From positions 9,779-73,778 of the forward strand of contig CAYPMK010000001.1 in the NCBI GenBank assembly GCA_964411885.1: a DNA stretch of 64,000 bases. The letters run 5' to 3'. The DNA comes from JAKLHL01 sp964411885 (GTDB lineage: Bacteria > Bdellovibrionota > JAFGOL01). This document shows positions 46,751 to 54,528 of this stretch, piece after piece; the first letter of the stretch is position 1, and every line of letters starts with the position of its first letter. A program made the position numbers and the translations under genes. The notes under the pieces were generated by a model that saw only the letters and a list, made by a program, of their open reading frames with translations, had not been told where the DNA came from and did no database searches.

Positions 46751-47788
46751 TTAAAAGATTAGATTAAATATATATCCAACGATTAATATACCAATGGCTA
46801 CCACACCAACGAACGTCAATATTAATTTTAGTTTTAAAACTTTTCTCAAAATTATTATTTCAGGTAGCGATAGTCCTATTGTTGCCATCATAAATGCTAG
46901 CACAGTTCCGAGTGCAGCCCCCTTTCCTAGTAGCGATTGGACTATAGGTATTATCCCCGCTGCATTAGAATAAAGTGGTACACCTATAAGAACAGCTGTA
47001 GGCACAGACCACCATGCTCCTTTGCCCATTATGTTAGCAAGATAATTTTCAGGTATATATCCATGGATGAAGGCGCCTATTGCAATTCCCATAATCAAAT
47101 AAGTCCAAACTTTTCCTACTATCTCCTTTACATTTTTGAAACCAACGTCTGTTCTTTGTTTCCAACTTAGAACACTTTTTTCATTCTTTGATGTTTCTGC
47201 TTTGTTCTCGTAAACCCATTCTTCTATATATCTTTCTAATTTAAGCTTCCCTATGACCCAACCAGCTACTATAGCTATAAATAGCCCAGTAGTTAAATAG
47301 AGTAGAGCAACCTTCCAACCGAACATGCCAAGTAAAAGGACTAGGGCTACTTCATTTATCATCGGTGAAGAAATCAAGAAAGAAAAAGTTATTCCTAGTG
47401 GTACTCCACTAGTAACAAAACCTATAAATAAAGGGATTGCAGAGCAAGTACAGAAAGGAGTCATTATGCCCAAAAGTGAGGCAAGGATATTACCCGTGAA
47501 TTCGCTTTTTCCAGAGAGTGTTTTTTTTATCCTCTCTGGTGTAAAAAAAGTTCTTGTTACGCCAACTATAAAAACTATCACTACTAAAAGTATTAATACT
47601 TTTGGTGTATCAAATATAAAGAACTGAACGGCTGAACCTATTTTAGTTGTAGGATCCATTTTGAGTAGAGAAAAAGTTATCCAACTGGAAACCCTCTCTA
47701 AATTAAAATATATGAGCAAAGAGCTTATAAGGAACAAAGAGACCCTAAACGTCGTTGATTTCAAGATTTTATTTTTTAACGATTTCAC
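46751..47788 (-). CDS. ArsP-type permease (PF03773)
   Basis: This 345-residue membrane protein has eight or more helices and the family motif [43 protein letters not shown], with the paired Cys. A second block has [42 protein letters not shown]. Related ArsP proteins export organoarsenicals. GTG start with a strong GAGGGGGG site that lies inside the 3' end of the DUF134 gene (20-base overlap), so they are coupled. Confidence 0.88.
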   Translation of the reverse strand: MKSLKNKILKSTTFRVSLFLISSLLIYFNLERVSSWITFSLLKMDPTTKIGSAVQFFIFDTPKVLILLVVIVFIVGVTRTFFTPERIKKTLSGKSEFTGNILASLLGIMTPFCTCSAIPLFIGFVTSGVPLGITFSFLISSPMINEVALVLLLGMFGWKVALLYLTTGLFIAIVAGWVIGKLKLERYIEEWVYENKAETSKNEKSVLSWKQRTDVGFKNVKEIVGKVWTYLIMGIAIGAFIHGYIPENYLANIMGKGAWWSVPTAVLIGVPLYSNAAGIIPIVQSLLGKGAALGTVLAFMMATIGLSLPEIIILRKVLKLKLILTFVGVVAIGILIVGYIFNLIF

Positions 47789-48065
47789 AGCAACCCCCCT
47801 CTACCTTTATCGCTTTTATATTAACAAGAGCATCTGTAACTTTGTAATTAGCAGAAGACAGTATTCTTGAAACAGTTGAGCGGTGTATCTTCATTCCCTT
47901 TGCTATCTTGCTCTGTTCCCACTCCTCAAGGTAACTTAGTCTTAACACCTCAAGCTCGTCAATCGTTAAAGTAATCCCGATAAGTTCGCTAGTCTTTTTA
48001 CATTTAGGTCTAAAGCATCTTTCTTTTGGACTGCATTTTATCCATCTTGTTTTTTTTGGTCTCAA
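47769..48065 (-). CDS. DUF134 family DNA-binding protein
   Basis: This 98-residue protein matches DUF134: RPKKTRWIKCSPKERCFRP near the start, then ITLTIDELEVLRLSYLEEWEQSKIAKGMKIHRSTVSRILSSA, a sigma-region-4-like helix-turn-helix, and a short tail with GGCCEIV. Cys residues at both ends could bind a metal(loid). It probably regulates the downstream permease and ACR3 genes. The start is TTG, 7 bases after GTGAGG. Confidence 0.85.
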   Translation of the reverse strand: MRPKKTRWIKCSPKERCFRPKCKKTSELIGITLTIDELEVLRLSYLEEWEQSKIAKGMKIHRSTVSRILSSANYKVTDALVNIKAIKVEGGCCEIVKK

Positions 48066-48090
48066 AATATGACCTCACTTTATATAGTTT

Positions 48091-48104
48091 TGCACATGCG
48101 TGCA
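48091..48104. promoter_or_regulatory. Inverted repeat, possible operator of the ars cluster
   Basis: TGCAC-ATGC-GTGCA is a perfect 5-base-arm inverted repeat 26 bases upstream of the DUF134 start. On the minus strand it falls between a TATATA -10 (48086-48081) and a weak TATTAT -35 (48109-48104), so a bound regulator would control that promoter. Confidence 0.45.
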
Positions 48105-48170
48105 TAATAATGTTTTCAAGTACTTAAGTCAATTTAAAAGATCAGCGAACCTGAATTTTGAATTAGTGGA

Positions 48171-48200
48171 CTTGACTTTCTTTTAAACGATACCCAGTTT
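48171..48200 (+). promoter_or_regulatory. Sigma-32-like (heat shock) promoter
   Basis: CTTGAC (48171-48176) and CCCAGTTT (48193-48200) are 16 bases apart. This resembles the heat-shock sigma consensus CTTGAA / CCCCATTT, with a spacer of 15 when aligned to the E. coli dnaK P1 pattern. It lies about 40 bases upstream of a small ORF and 150 bases upstream of hsp20. Confidence 0.55.
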
Positions 48201-48241
48201 TTATTTGGAAGGAAGATAAAAAAATAAAGGGGGTGTTTGAT

Positions 48242-48316
48242 ATGAAATGGTTAAGTGATTGTGGTTGTGGTTTTTCGCTAGAAGGGCTTTTTGATGGTTT
48301 CTTTATGTTTAAATAA
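48242..48316 (+). CDS. 24-residue Cys-containing peptide upstream of hsp20
   Basis: A short ORF encodes MKWLSDCGCGFSLEGLFDGF and four more residues (FMFK). GGGGGTG lies 8 bases before the ATG, a stronger ribosome site than most genes here have. It contains a C-G-C motif and is hydrophobic toward the end. It lies between the heat-shock-like promoter and hsp20, 32 bases upstream of hsp20. It could be a leader peptide, a stress microprotein or chance; the ribosome site makes translation likely. Confidence 0.5.
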   Translation: MKWLSDCGCGFSLEGLFDGFFMFK

Positions 48317-48348
48317 TTAATTAATAGTAAAAAAGGAGGGAGATAACT

Positions 48349-48792
48349 ATGAAGTATGAAATTACAAAACCAACAAACAGGAAATCAATGTTCGATCTTT
48401 TCTTTGGAGACAAATTCTATGATGACTTTTTTGCACCAGTAACAGGTAGTGTAGGAGAAATGTCTTCTTGGAGACCAGCAGTAGACATAATAGAGAAAGA
48501 TGACAAATATCTTATAACAGCAGAACTACCTGGTGTAGATGAAAAAGATGTAAGCATAGAAATTAAAGATGGCGTTCTTACCCTAAAAGGAGAAAGGAAC
48601 AAGGAATATACAGAAGAAAGTGATAACGTTTATAGGTGTGAAAGGAGTTATGGTTCATTTATGAGGTCTTTTAACATAGCTGACGTTAACGAAGAAAAAA
48701 TAGATGCACAGTATAAGGATGGTATATTAAAAATTGAGCTTCCAAAGGCTGAGCAGAAAAAGCCAAAGAAGGTGAGTATTAAAAAAGGCTAA
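48349..48792 (+). CDS. Small heat shock protein Hsp20
   Basis: This 147-residue alpha-crystallin chaperone holds unfolding proteins. The domain spans about 38-140: WRPAVDIIEKDDKYLITAELPGVDEKDVSIEIKDGVLTLKGER and YGSFMRSFNI, ending with DGILKIELPK and a short KKVSIKKG tail (no clear I-x-I motif but V-S-I is close). ATG follows AGGAGGG. A strong terminator follows. Heat-shock control is supported by the upstream boxes. Confidence 0.96.
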   Translation: MKYEITKPTNRKSMFDLFFGDKFYDDFFAPVTGSVGEMSSWRPAVDIIEKDDKYLITAELPGVDEKDVSIEIKDGVLTLKGERNKEYTEESDNVYRCERSYGSFMRSFNIADVNEEKIDAQYKDGILKIELPKAEQKKPKKVSIKKG

Positions 48793-48822
48793 GGAAAAAG
48801 ATCGTAGAAGTTAAACGTCTAG

Positions 48823-48856
48823 GGGAAGGGGATGTATCTATCTCCTTCCCTTTTTT
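48823..48856 (+). terminator. Intrinsic terminator after hsp20
   Basis: The inverted arms GGGAAGGGGA and TCTCCTTCCC (one G-U pair) form a stem around a short loop and are followed directly by TTTTTT. It ends the hsp20 transcript 26 bases before the next gene. Confidence 0.85.
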
Positions 48857-48881
48857 AATATCATGTAATAATGTCCATTCT

Positions 48882-49541
48882 ATGAAATTTGATGCTATAG
48901 TCTTTGACCTTGATGGAACACTTATAGACAGTTCTAAAGGCATACTTGATTCTTTGTTCAAGGCCATGGATGTATATGGGATAGAACCTGCTATAACAAA
49001 ACTTGATTCACACTTTTTTATGGGTAAAAGTTTGCCAGAGACACTTGATGTACTGATGCCCGGAGCAACAAAAGAAATGACTAAAAAAGTTGGGGATTAT
49101 TATGTAAGTCATTACTACGATAATTATATGGATAAAGCAGAAACCTTTGAAGGTGTTAAGGAAACTATAAGGTCTTTGCATGAAAGAGGATACAAAATGG
49201 CTGTTGCTACTGCTAAACATACTTTTTGTGCAGAAGCAGAGCTTAAATCTGCTGGCATTAGAGGATATTTTCTAGAAGTAAGAGGTCGGGATGAAGGTGT
49301 GCCAGCAAAGCCAGACCCAAAATTACTTTTTGAAATATGTGAAAAGTTAAAAGTGGATCCTAAAAAAATATTAATGGTAGGAGATACAGATAGAGATGTC
49401 CTTTTTGGAAAGAATGCAGGGACAAGCACTTGTGCTGTTACTTATGGTAATTGGTCTAAAGAAAAATTCATTAACGAGAATATAATACCTGATATGTTTA
49501 TAGATAGATTTGATGGGATATTAAATCTAATAGAGAACTAA
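48882..49541 (+). CDS. HAD-superfamily phosphatase (phosphoglycolate phosphatase-like)
   Basis: This 219-residue enzyme has the HAD motifs FDAIVFDLDGTLIDSS (nucleophile and acid/base Asp), MAVATAKH, the lysine motif AKPDPKLLFEI and MVGDTDRDVLFGKNAG. The cap is of the alpha-helical type. It resembles Gph/PGP or pyrophosphatase PpaX; the substrate is open. It follows the hsp20 terminator and overlaps the convergent HAD gene by 4 bases. Confidence 0.87.
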   Translation: MKFDAIVFDLDGTLIDSSKGILDSLFKAMDVYGIEPAITKLDSHFFMGKSLPETLDVLMPGATKEMTKKVGDYYVSHYYDNYMDKAETFEGVKETIRSLHERGYKMAVATAKHTFCAEAELKSAGIRGYFLEVRGRDEGVPAKPDPKLLFEICEKLKVDPKKILMVGDTDRDVLFGKNAGTSTCAVTYGNWSKEKFINENIIPDMFIDRFDGILNLIEN

Positions 49542-50188
49542 AAGGAATCCTTGTTTATCATTCTTATTATCGCTGTTATGTCAGAGGGTATATACGCATA
49601 ATAATCTGCCCCAGTTTGCATTAATGCTTTAGCGGAGTTTCCTCCCCACGTTACAGCTATTATGGGTATGCCAATTATTTTGCATGAATCTATGTCTCGT
49701 ATCTCATCCCCTACATAAATAACATCTTCTTTCTCATATTTTTCTGTCCTTAATAATTTTTTTAAATGTACCCATTTCCCAAATGCAGAGCAATTAGTAT
49801 ACATAAAACTAAAATAATGCCCTATTCCGTTGTTCTCTAGAACTTGTAGGGCGTTCTTTGTGCTGTTAGACGTTAGTATACCGAGTTTACATTCCTTGGA
49901 AAGCTCCTCTAACATTTCTTTTATACCGGGGAATATCTTTATATCCCCTGTTTTTTGACTTATTATCCTTTTGATCTCTCTAGCCCAAAATAGAAGTCTT
50001 ATCTTTCCAAGGTTAAGATGTGAAAGAAGGAATTCTTTAAAGGACATGTCTCTTATTATAGGAGAATCCTCTATTGGTTTATATTTATATTTTGGTGCTA
50101 GTTCATTTGCTACGGCTAAACCGATATGGAAGGAATCTGCTAATGTTCCATCAAGATCAAAGATTACAGCTTTAATTTTTTTATCCAT
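49538..50188 (-). CDS. HAD-superfamily hydrolase
   Basis: A second HAD enzyme (216 residues) on the other strand: IKAVIFDLDGTLADSF, LGILTSNSTKN, EKEDVIYVGDEIRDIDSCKIIGIPIIAVTWGGNSA and a late ADYYAYIPSDITAII. It differs from its neighbour in the cap and is not a recent duplicate. Like some carotenoid-oxygenase-labelled HAD proteins, the function cannot be told from sequence. Its stop overlaps the neighbour's stop by 4 bases. Confidence 0.85.
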   Translation of the reverse strand: MDKKIKAVIFDLDGTLADSFHIGLAVANELAPKYKYKPIEDSPIIRDMSFKEFLLSHLNLGKIRLLFWAREIKRIISQKTGDIKIFPGIKEMLEELSKECKLGILTSNSTKNALQVLENNGIGHYFSFMYTNCSAFGKWVHLKKLLRTEKYEKEDVIYVGDEIRDIDSCKIIGIPIIAVTWGGNSAKALMQTGADYYAYIPSDITAIIRMINKDSF

Positions 50189-50259
50189 TATTCTTTTTGC
50201 CTAATTTGAATTTTGTATATATAAAAAAGTAACTATTGTAAATCGGTTTTGGGGGAAAC

Positions 50260-51798
50260 ATGCAGAACATAGCTTGGCGAGATTTTTCCTTTTCCGGTAA
50301 CTATATTAATGGAAGGTTTGTTATTCCGGAGCATCCTAATTCTTATGTGGATAAGAGGGACCCCGGTAATACTAAAGACCTTATCGTTAGTATACCTGTT
50401 TATTTTCCCCATGCAGAAGAAGCAGTTCAGAGTGCTAAAGATGTTTTTGAGAAGTGGTCATCTCTAGATGGAAAAACTAGATTAGAGATGTTAGGAAGGC
50501 TCAAAAATTCCTTAGAGATGCTTTCTCCTTGGCTGGTCGAACTAACCTCAAGAGAACTTGGTCGTCCTATTTGGGATTCAAAGCAGGAAGTAGAACTTGC
50601 GCTTAATGATATAAACGAACTTTTTAGACAGTTCGGTTCTTATACCCCTTTTGATGGTTCTGTCCTTGATGACTCTAAAGAAGTTATTCAGTTATATAAA
50701 CCCAACGGAGTGGTGGCAGTAATAGCGCCATTCAATCAACCTGTATTATATCCAATACGTTCCATCGTGAGTTCATTATTGATAGGCAATACCGTCGTAT
50801 ATAAACCTTCTGAACATACTCCATTAGTAGGACAAGTTATAGCAGAAGCAGTTCATCATGCAGAATTACCTAGTGGTGTTTTTAACATGGTATTAGGTGA
50901 AAAAGAGATATCTAAGAGGATAATAAAACATCACGGTGTATACACGGTGTTCTTTAATGGTACCTTTGAAACAGCTACTAAGATATCACAATATATATCA
51001 GATGATTATTGGAAGATTCTTGTTATGGGAACGGGCGGCAAGAATGCATCTGTTATACTTTCTGATGCCGATGTTGAGAACGCTGTCAACGAATTGATAT
51101 TTGGTGCTTTTGTTAGTGCAGGACAAAGGAGCAACGGCATAAGAAGAATCTTTGTGCACAAGGACCTTGCAGATCAATTCATCGATAAATTCCACAAAAA
51201 ATCAAAAAAATTAAGAGTAGGACACCCCTTAGATGAGTATAGAGGTAAAAGACCTTTCATGGGACCTTTAATATCAGAGAATGCAATGCAAAATTATTTA
51301 AGGTTACAAGGGATATCACAGCGTGAAGGGGCAGAAGTTCTAATGAGAGGAAAAGAAATAGACATTGATACGGGGTATAAGGGATATTATGTTACGCCAT
51401 CTATACATCTTACTGATGAAATAGACGAAAAAGGTATATACAATACTAGTGAAATTTTTGGGCCTAATGTATCGATAAAGAGATTTAGTGCGATAGAAGA
51501 AGCTATAGCATCTCATAATACTTGTGAATATGGTTATGGCCTAAGTGTATTTGGTCATGACAATGGTTGTATTAAAGAATTGGTTAGAAACTGCAACGTA
51601 GGGCAGGTGTTCCTAAATTCAATTACACTTGGGGAATCTGTTCATTATCCAATAGCAGGATATGGCAAATCTGGTAATTCTCGACCAGAGGGCTCATATA
51701 ATTCTTTATATCTAAGAAGGCCAGTAACTGTATATAGAAAGGATTCTGTTTCAAAGTCGATACAGAACCTCGGCCTTGACGACATAAAGGAGTTTTAA
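50260..51798 (+). CDS. Aldehyde dehydrogenase-family protein lacking both catalytic residues
   Basis: This 512-residue protein has the full aldehyde dehydrogenase fold, nearest to AstD/GabD-type members: YINGRF, GVVAVIAPFNQPVLYPIRSI (the oxyanion Asn is kept), NTVVYKPSEHTPLVG, FFNGTFETA, EIFGPNVSIKRF. However, the catalytic Cys is Ser291 (SAGQRSNGIRR instead of GQRC), and the general-base Glu is Gly257 (VMGTGGKN instead of ELGGKN). Codons AGC (51130-51132) and GGA (51028-51030) confirm this. The frame is intact, so it is a maintained pseudoenzyme or has another activity. TAATG overlap with mltG. Confidence 0.85.
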   Translation: MQNIAWRDFSFSGNYINGRFVIPEHPNSYVDKRDPGNTKDLIVSIPVYFPHAEEAVQSAKDVFEKWSSLDGKTRLEMLGRLKNSLEMLSPWLVELTSRELGRPIWDSKQEVELALNDINELFRQFGSYTPFDGSVLDDSKEVIQLYKPNGVVAVIAPFNQPVLYPIRSIVSSLLIGNTVVYKPSEHTPLVGQVIAEAVHHAELPSGVFNMVLGEKEISKRIIKHHGVYTVFFNGTFETATKISQYISDDYWKILVMGTGGKNASVILSDADVENAVNELIFGAFVSAGQRSNGIRRIFVHKDLADQFIDKFHKKSKKLRVGHPLDEYRGKRPFMGPLISENAMQNYLRLQGISQREGAEVLMRGKEIDIDTGYKGYYVTPSIHLTDEIDEKGIYNTSEIFGPNVSIKRFSAIEEAIASHNTCEYGYGLSVFGHDNGCIKELVRNCNVGQVFLNSITLGESVHYPIAGYGKSGNSRPEGSYNSLYLRRPVTVYRKDSVSKSIQNLGLDDIKEF

Positions 51799-52862
51799 TG
51801 TTTTGGCATAAACATAAAATGTTTATCATGTTCATCTCTATTTTGTTGGTTCTTGTATCGTTATATTATGTGTCATCGTTTATGGTTTTTATATATACTC
51901 CAGCAACATCATTCAAGGGTGCTCACGTGGTGGACATCCCTCAAGGTGCTTCTTTTAGAAAAATCACAGACATACTTAAGCAGAATAGATTGGTTAAAGA
52001 CAAGAGAAGGTTCTTGATACTTGCAAGGCTAACTGGAGCGGATAAAAAAATACAGTCAGGAGAATTACAGTTCGATCTTTCTATGACTCCAATGCAAGTG
52101 TTAGATAAGTTAATGTATGGCGTACCTGTAGCCTATGCTTTTGTTGTTCCAGAAGGAACCAACATATATCAGATAGGTGAAATACTTAAAAACATGGGAA
52201 TGATAAAAGATCCATCAGAATTTGTGAATGCAGCAAAGAACAGAAAGCTCATAGAAGAGTTGGGCGTAAAAGCAAAGAGTATGGAAGGATATTTGTTTCC
52301 AGATACTTACAATATAAGAAAGACCAAAGACGTTAAGGATATAATAAGGATGATGCATAAAAAATATAGAGGTGTCTTTGGCGAGGATCTTTTAAGGCGA
52401 GCTTATAAAATGGGCCTTAGTGAACATGAAACGATTACTCTTGCTTCTATAATAGAGAAAGAAACTGGTGCTCCAGAAGAAAGAAAATTAATTTCTTCTG
52501 TGTTTCATAATAGACTAAAAAAAGGCATGCCACTGCAGAGTGATCCTACTACAATATATGGTCTTTGGGAGAGTTACGACGGTAATCTTACTAAAGATAA
52601 ATTACAACAATATACGCCTTATAATACTTATAAGATACACGGTCTTCCTGTTGGTCCAATAGCTAATCCGGGCAAGGAATCGATCGTTGCTGCTCTGTAC
52701 CCAGATGATTCAGATTATTTATTCTTTGTATCAAAGAATGATGGTACACATACTTTTACTGTTGAATATAAAGATCATTTAAAAGCAGTTGGTAAATATC
52801 AGCTTGATGTAAAACAACGCCAAGGTAAAAGCTGGCGTGACCTTAAGAAGCGAGATCTTTAA
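51798..52862 (+). CDS. mltG: Endolytic murein transglycosylase MltG
   Basis: MltG (354 residues) cleaves nascent glycan strands and sets their length. It has an N-terminal membrane anchor (about 10-32), then VVDIPQGASFRKITDILKQN, the catalytic segment ITLASIIEKETGAPEER, SVFHNRLKKGMPLQSDPTTIYGL and GLPVGPIANPGKESIVAALYPDDSDYLFFVS. The start overlaps the stop of the ALDH-like gene. The 3' end overlaps the FHA gene by 20 bases on the other strand. Confidence 0.94.
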   Translation: MFWHKHKMFIMFISILLVLVSLYYVSSFMVFIYTPATSFKGAHVVDIPQGASFRKITDILKQNRLVKDKRRFLILARLTGADKKIQSGELQFDLSMTPMQVLDKLMYGVPVAYAFVVPEGTNIYQIGEILKNMGMIKDPSEFVNAAKNRKLIEELGVKAKSMEGYLFPDTYNIRKTKDVKDIIRMMHKKYRGVFGEDLLRRAYKMGLSEHETITLASIIEKETGAPEERKLISSVFHNRLKKGMPLQSDPTTIYGLWESYDGNLTKDKLQQYTPYNTYKIHGLPVGPIANPGKESIVAALYPDDSDYLFFVSKNDGTHTFTVEYKDHLKAVGKYQLDVKQRQGKSWRDLKKRDL

Positions 52863-54339
52863 GCATCCTTGATGCTTTTTGATGGTATACATCGCTAGCT
52901 GGAACTAAACTTATTATTGCCCTAAGATTTGATTCCATTGATGCTGTGTCTTTGTATGATTTTTCAACTAAAGCTTTAGCATATAGTAGTTTAGCTTGGT
53001 CATGTTTCTTTTTGAAAATAGCATTTAAAGATGTTTTTGCTTCAGCCTGATAAGGGAACACCGCTAATACTCTTTGATATATCTTAATAGCTTCTTCTTC
53101 TGCATCAGCCTTAGCCAATAAAGAAGCTTCTTTATTCATGTGAGAGAATAAACTGTTTGTTATAGATATAACTTTATTTTTAGTTCTAAAAGCCTTCAAG
53201 AAAGATGTTCTTCCACTTTGTCCTTGTCCCATTGCTATTATTTTATTAGCAAGTTCGAATGCCGTTGTATAATCCTGTGTTTTGAATGCTCTGGTCATTT
53301 CATTAGCATATATCTCTGCCTGAGGGATTGTTTTTGATTCGGTGCTTTCTATTACTGGCTGATGTTTCTTGGTTATTTCACTCTGCGCCAAGAGTATTCC
53401 ATCATAAGCACTGTTGTTGTATTCATCTATTTCTAGTATTTTTGAATATATATTGATAGCGTTCTCGAATTCTTCACGACCTAAAGCCTGGCTTCCTTGT
53501 TCAAGAAGTTTTGATATTAGCTCTCTTTTTTCTGATTCTTTCTCTAATTTTTCAAGTTTTTCGTCTGCTAATGAGTTGTTACCTAGAGCTTCTTCACATG
53601 TTGCTATAAAAGCAGGAGCTATAACAGAATTTGGAACCATAGCAAAATAAGCTTCCATTGATTTTTTTGCCAAAGCAAAGTTTTTTGCCTTGAAATGATA
53701 TTCAGCAAGCTTAAACATGTTCAATGCTCTAACACGATCTTCTTCACTTAATTTTGTTCCAGTTAGCTCCTGTTCAGCTGTTAATATTTCTTGTATTTTT
53801 GCTTTTTGGATAGAAGGAATAACTTTTGCCTCTTTTTCTGGTCCTGTTAACAAAAGCGTTAGTGCAAATGCTAAAATACTTATAGCAGAAGCTGTTACAA
53901 CATTTTTCTTTGTCCATTTTGTTAGTTTTGGAGCATATTTCTTTTCAAAAGAGCTGTTGTCTATAGTTAAAGGACGTAAAGAGACCTTATTCATATTTAG
54001 GTCTTCTCTTGTTAGAACAAAACTAAAAGAACTTGTTCCAGCAACTATTTTGTCATTACCTGTAAGGATGGCTTTTCTAACTTTTTTGCCGTTAACGATT
54101 AATCCGTTAGAGCTATTAAGGTCTTTTATCTCAAATTTTCCGTCGGTCCTTACCAACATAAAATGGTTTCTTGAAAGTTTGTCATCATCAACGCATATGT
54201 CACATTGTTTTGATCTTCCAACTATAACACAATCGGTACTTATATTTTTTTGTATTTTTTTACCGTTCTCTACGAATTCGATTACCGGTAGTAATGGTCT
54301 TCTTGAGATGAAAGTTGAATCAATAATCTTATTATTCAT
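52843..54339 (-). CDS. FHA domain membrane protein with TPR-type repeats
   Basis: This 498-residue protein has an N-terminal cytoplasmic FHA domain (about 18-108) with the phosphothreonine-binding motifs IVGRSKQCDICVDDDKLSRNH and LNSSNGLIVNGKKV. One membrane helix lies at about 148-167, and helical TPR-like repeats fill the periplasmic part (about 200-495), such as FENAINIYSKILEIDEYNNSAY. It could link Ser/Thr phosphorylation to an envelope assembly. It stands alone behind a sigma-54-type site. Confidence 0.85.
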   Translation of the reverse strand: MNNKIIDSTFISRRPLLPVIEFVENGKKIQKNISTDCVIVGRSKQCDICVDDDKLSRNHFMLVRTDGKFEIKDLNSSNGLIVNGKKVRKAILTGNDKIVAGTSSFSFVLTREDLNMNKVSLRPLTIDNSSFEKKYAPKLTKWTKKNVVTASAISILAFALTLLLTGPEKEAKVIPSIQKAKIQEILTAEQELTGTKLSEEDRVRALNMFKLAEYHFKAKNFALAKKSMEAYFAMVPNSVIAPAFIATCEEALGNNSLADEKLEKLEKESEKRELISKLLEQGSQALGREEFENAINIYSKILEIDEYNNSAYDGILLAQSEITKKHQPVIESTESKTIPQAEIYANEMTRAFKTQDYTTAFELANKIIAMGQGQSGRTSFLKAFRTKNKVISITNSLFSHMNKEASLLAKADAEEEAIKIYQRVLAVFPYQAEAKTSLNAIFKKKHDQAKLLYAKALVEKSYKDTASMESNLRAIISLVPASDVYHQKASRMLKDLAS

Positions 54340-54371
54340 TGCCTCTTTCCCCCTCTTACACTATAATATAC

Positions 54372-54387
54372 TGCAAGGACGGTGCCA
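54372..54387 (-). promoter_or_regulatory. Sigma-54 (-24/-12) promoter of the FHA gene
   Basis: The minus strand reads TGGCAC-CGTCC-TTGCA, an exact match to the sigma-54 core TGGCAC-N5-TTGCA, with GG and GC separated by 10 bases. It lies 33-48 bases upstream of the FHA start codon. AT-rich TATATTATAG follows, so an overlapping sigma-70 site cannot be excluded. Confidence 0.6.
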
Positions 54388-54485
54388 AAAAGGTTGTTTA
54401 TAGCCTAATTGCTTAGAATAATTAGATTTATCTTGGCTTTTGAGGCTAAATAACAGGGCTTGGTAACTGACATAAAATTAGACAC

Positions 54486-54512
54486 CATGATGTATAAAAT
54501 ATATACATCATG
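54486..54512. promoter_or_regulatory. Perfect 11-base inverted repeat upstream of a barrel gene
   Basis: CATGATGTATA-AAATA-TATACATCATG is a perfect palindrome with a 5-base spacer, ending 16 bases before the ATG at 54529 and 3 bases before its GGGTGA ribosome site. It could be a dimeric operator or a hairpin in the 5' leader. Confidence 0.5.
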
Positions 54513-54528
54513 ATTGGGTGAAAAAAAG

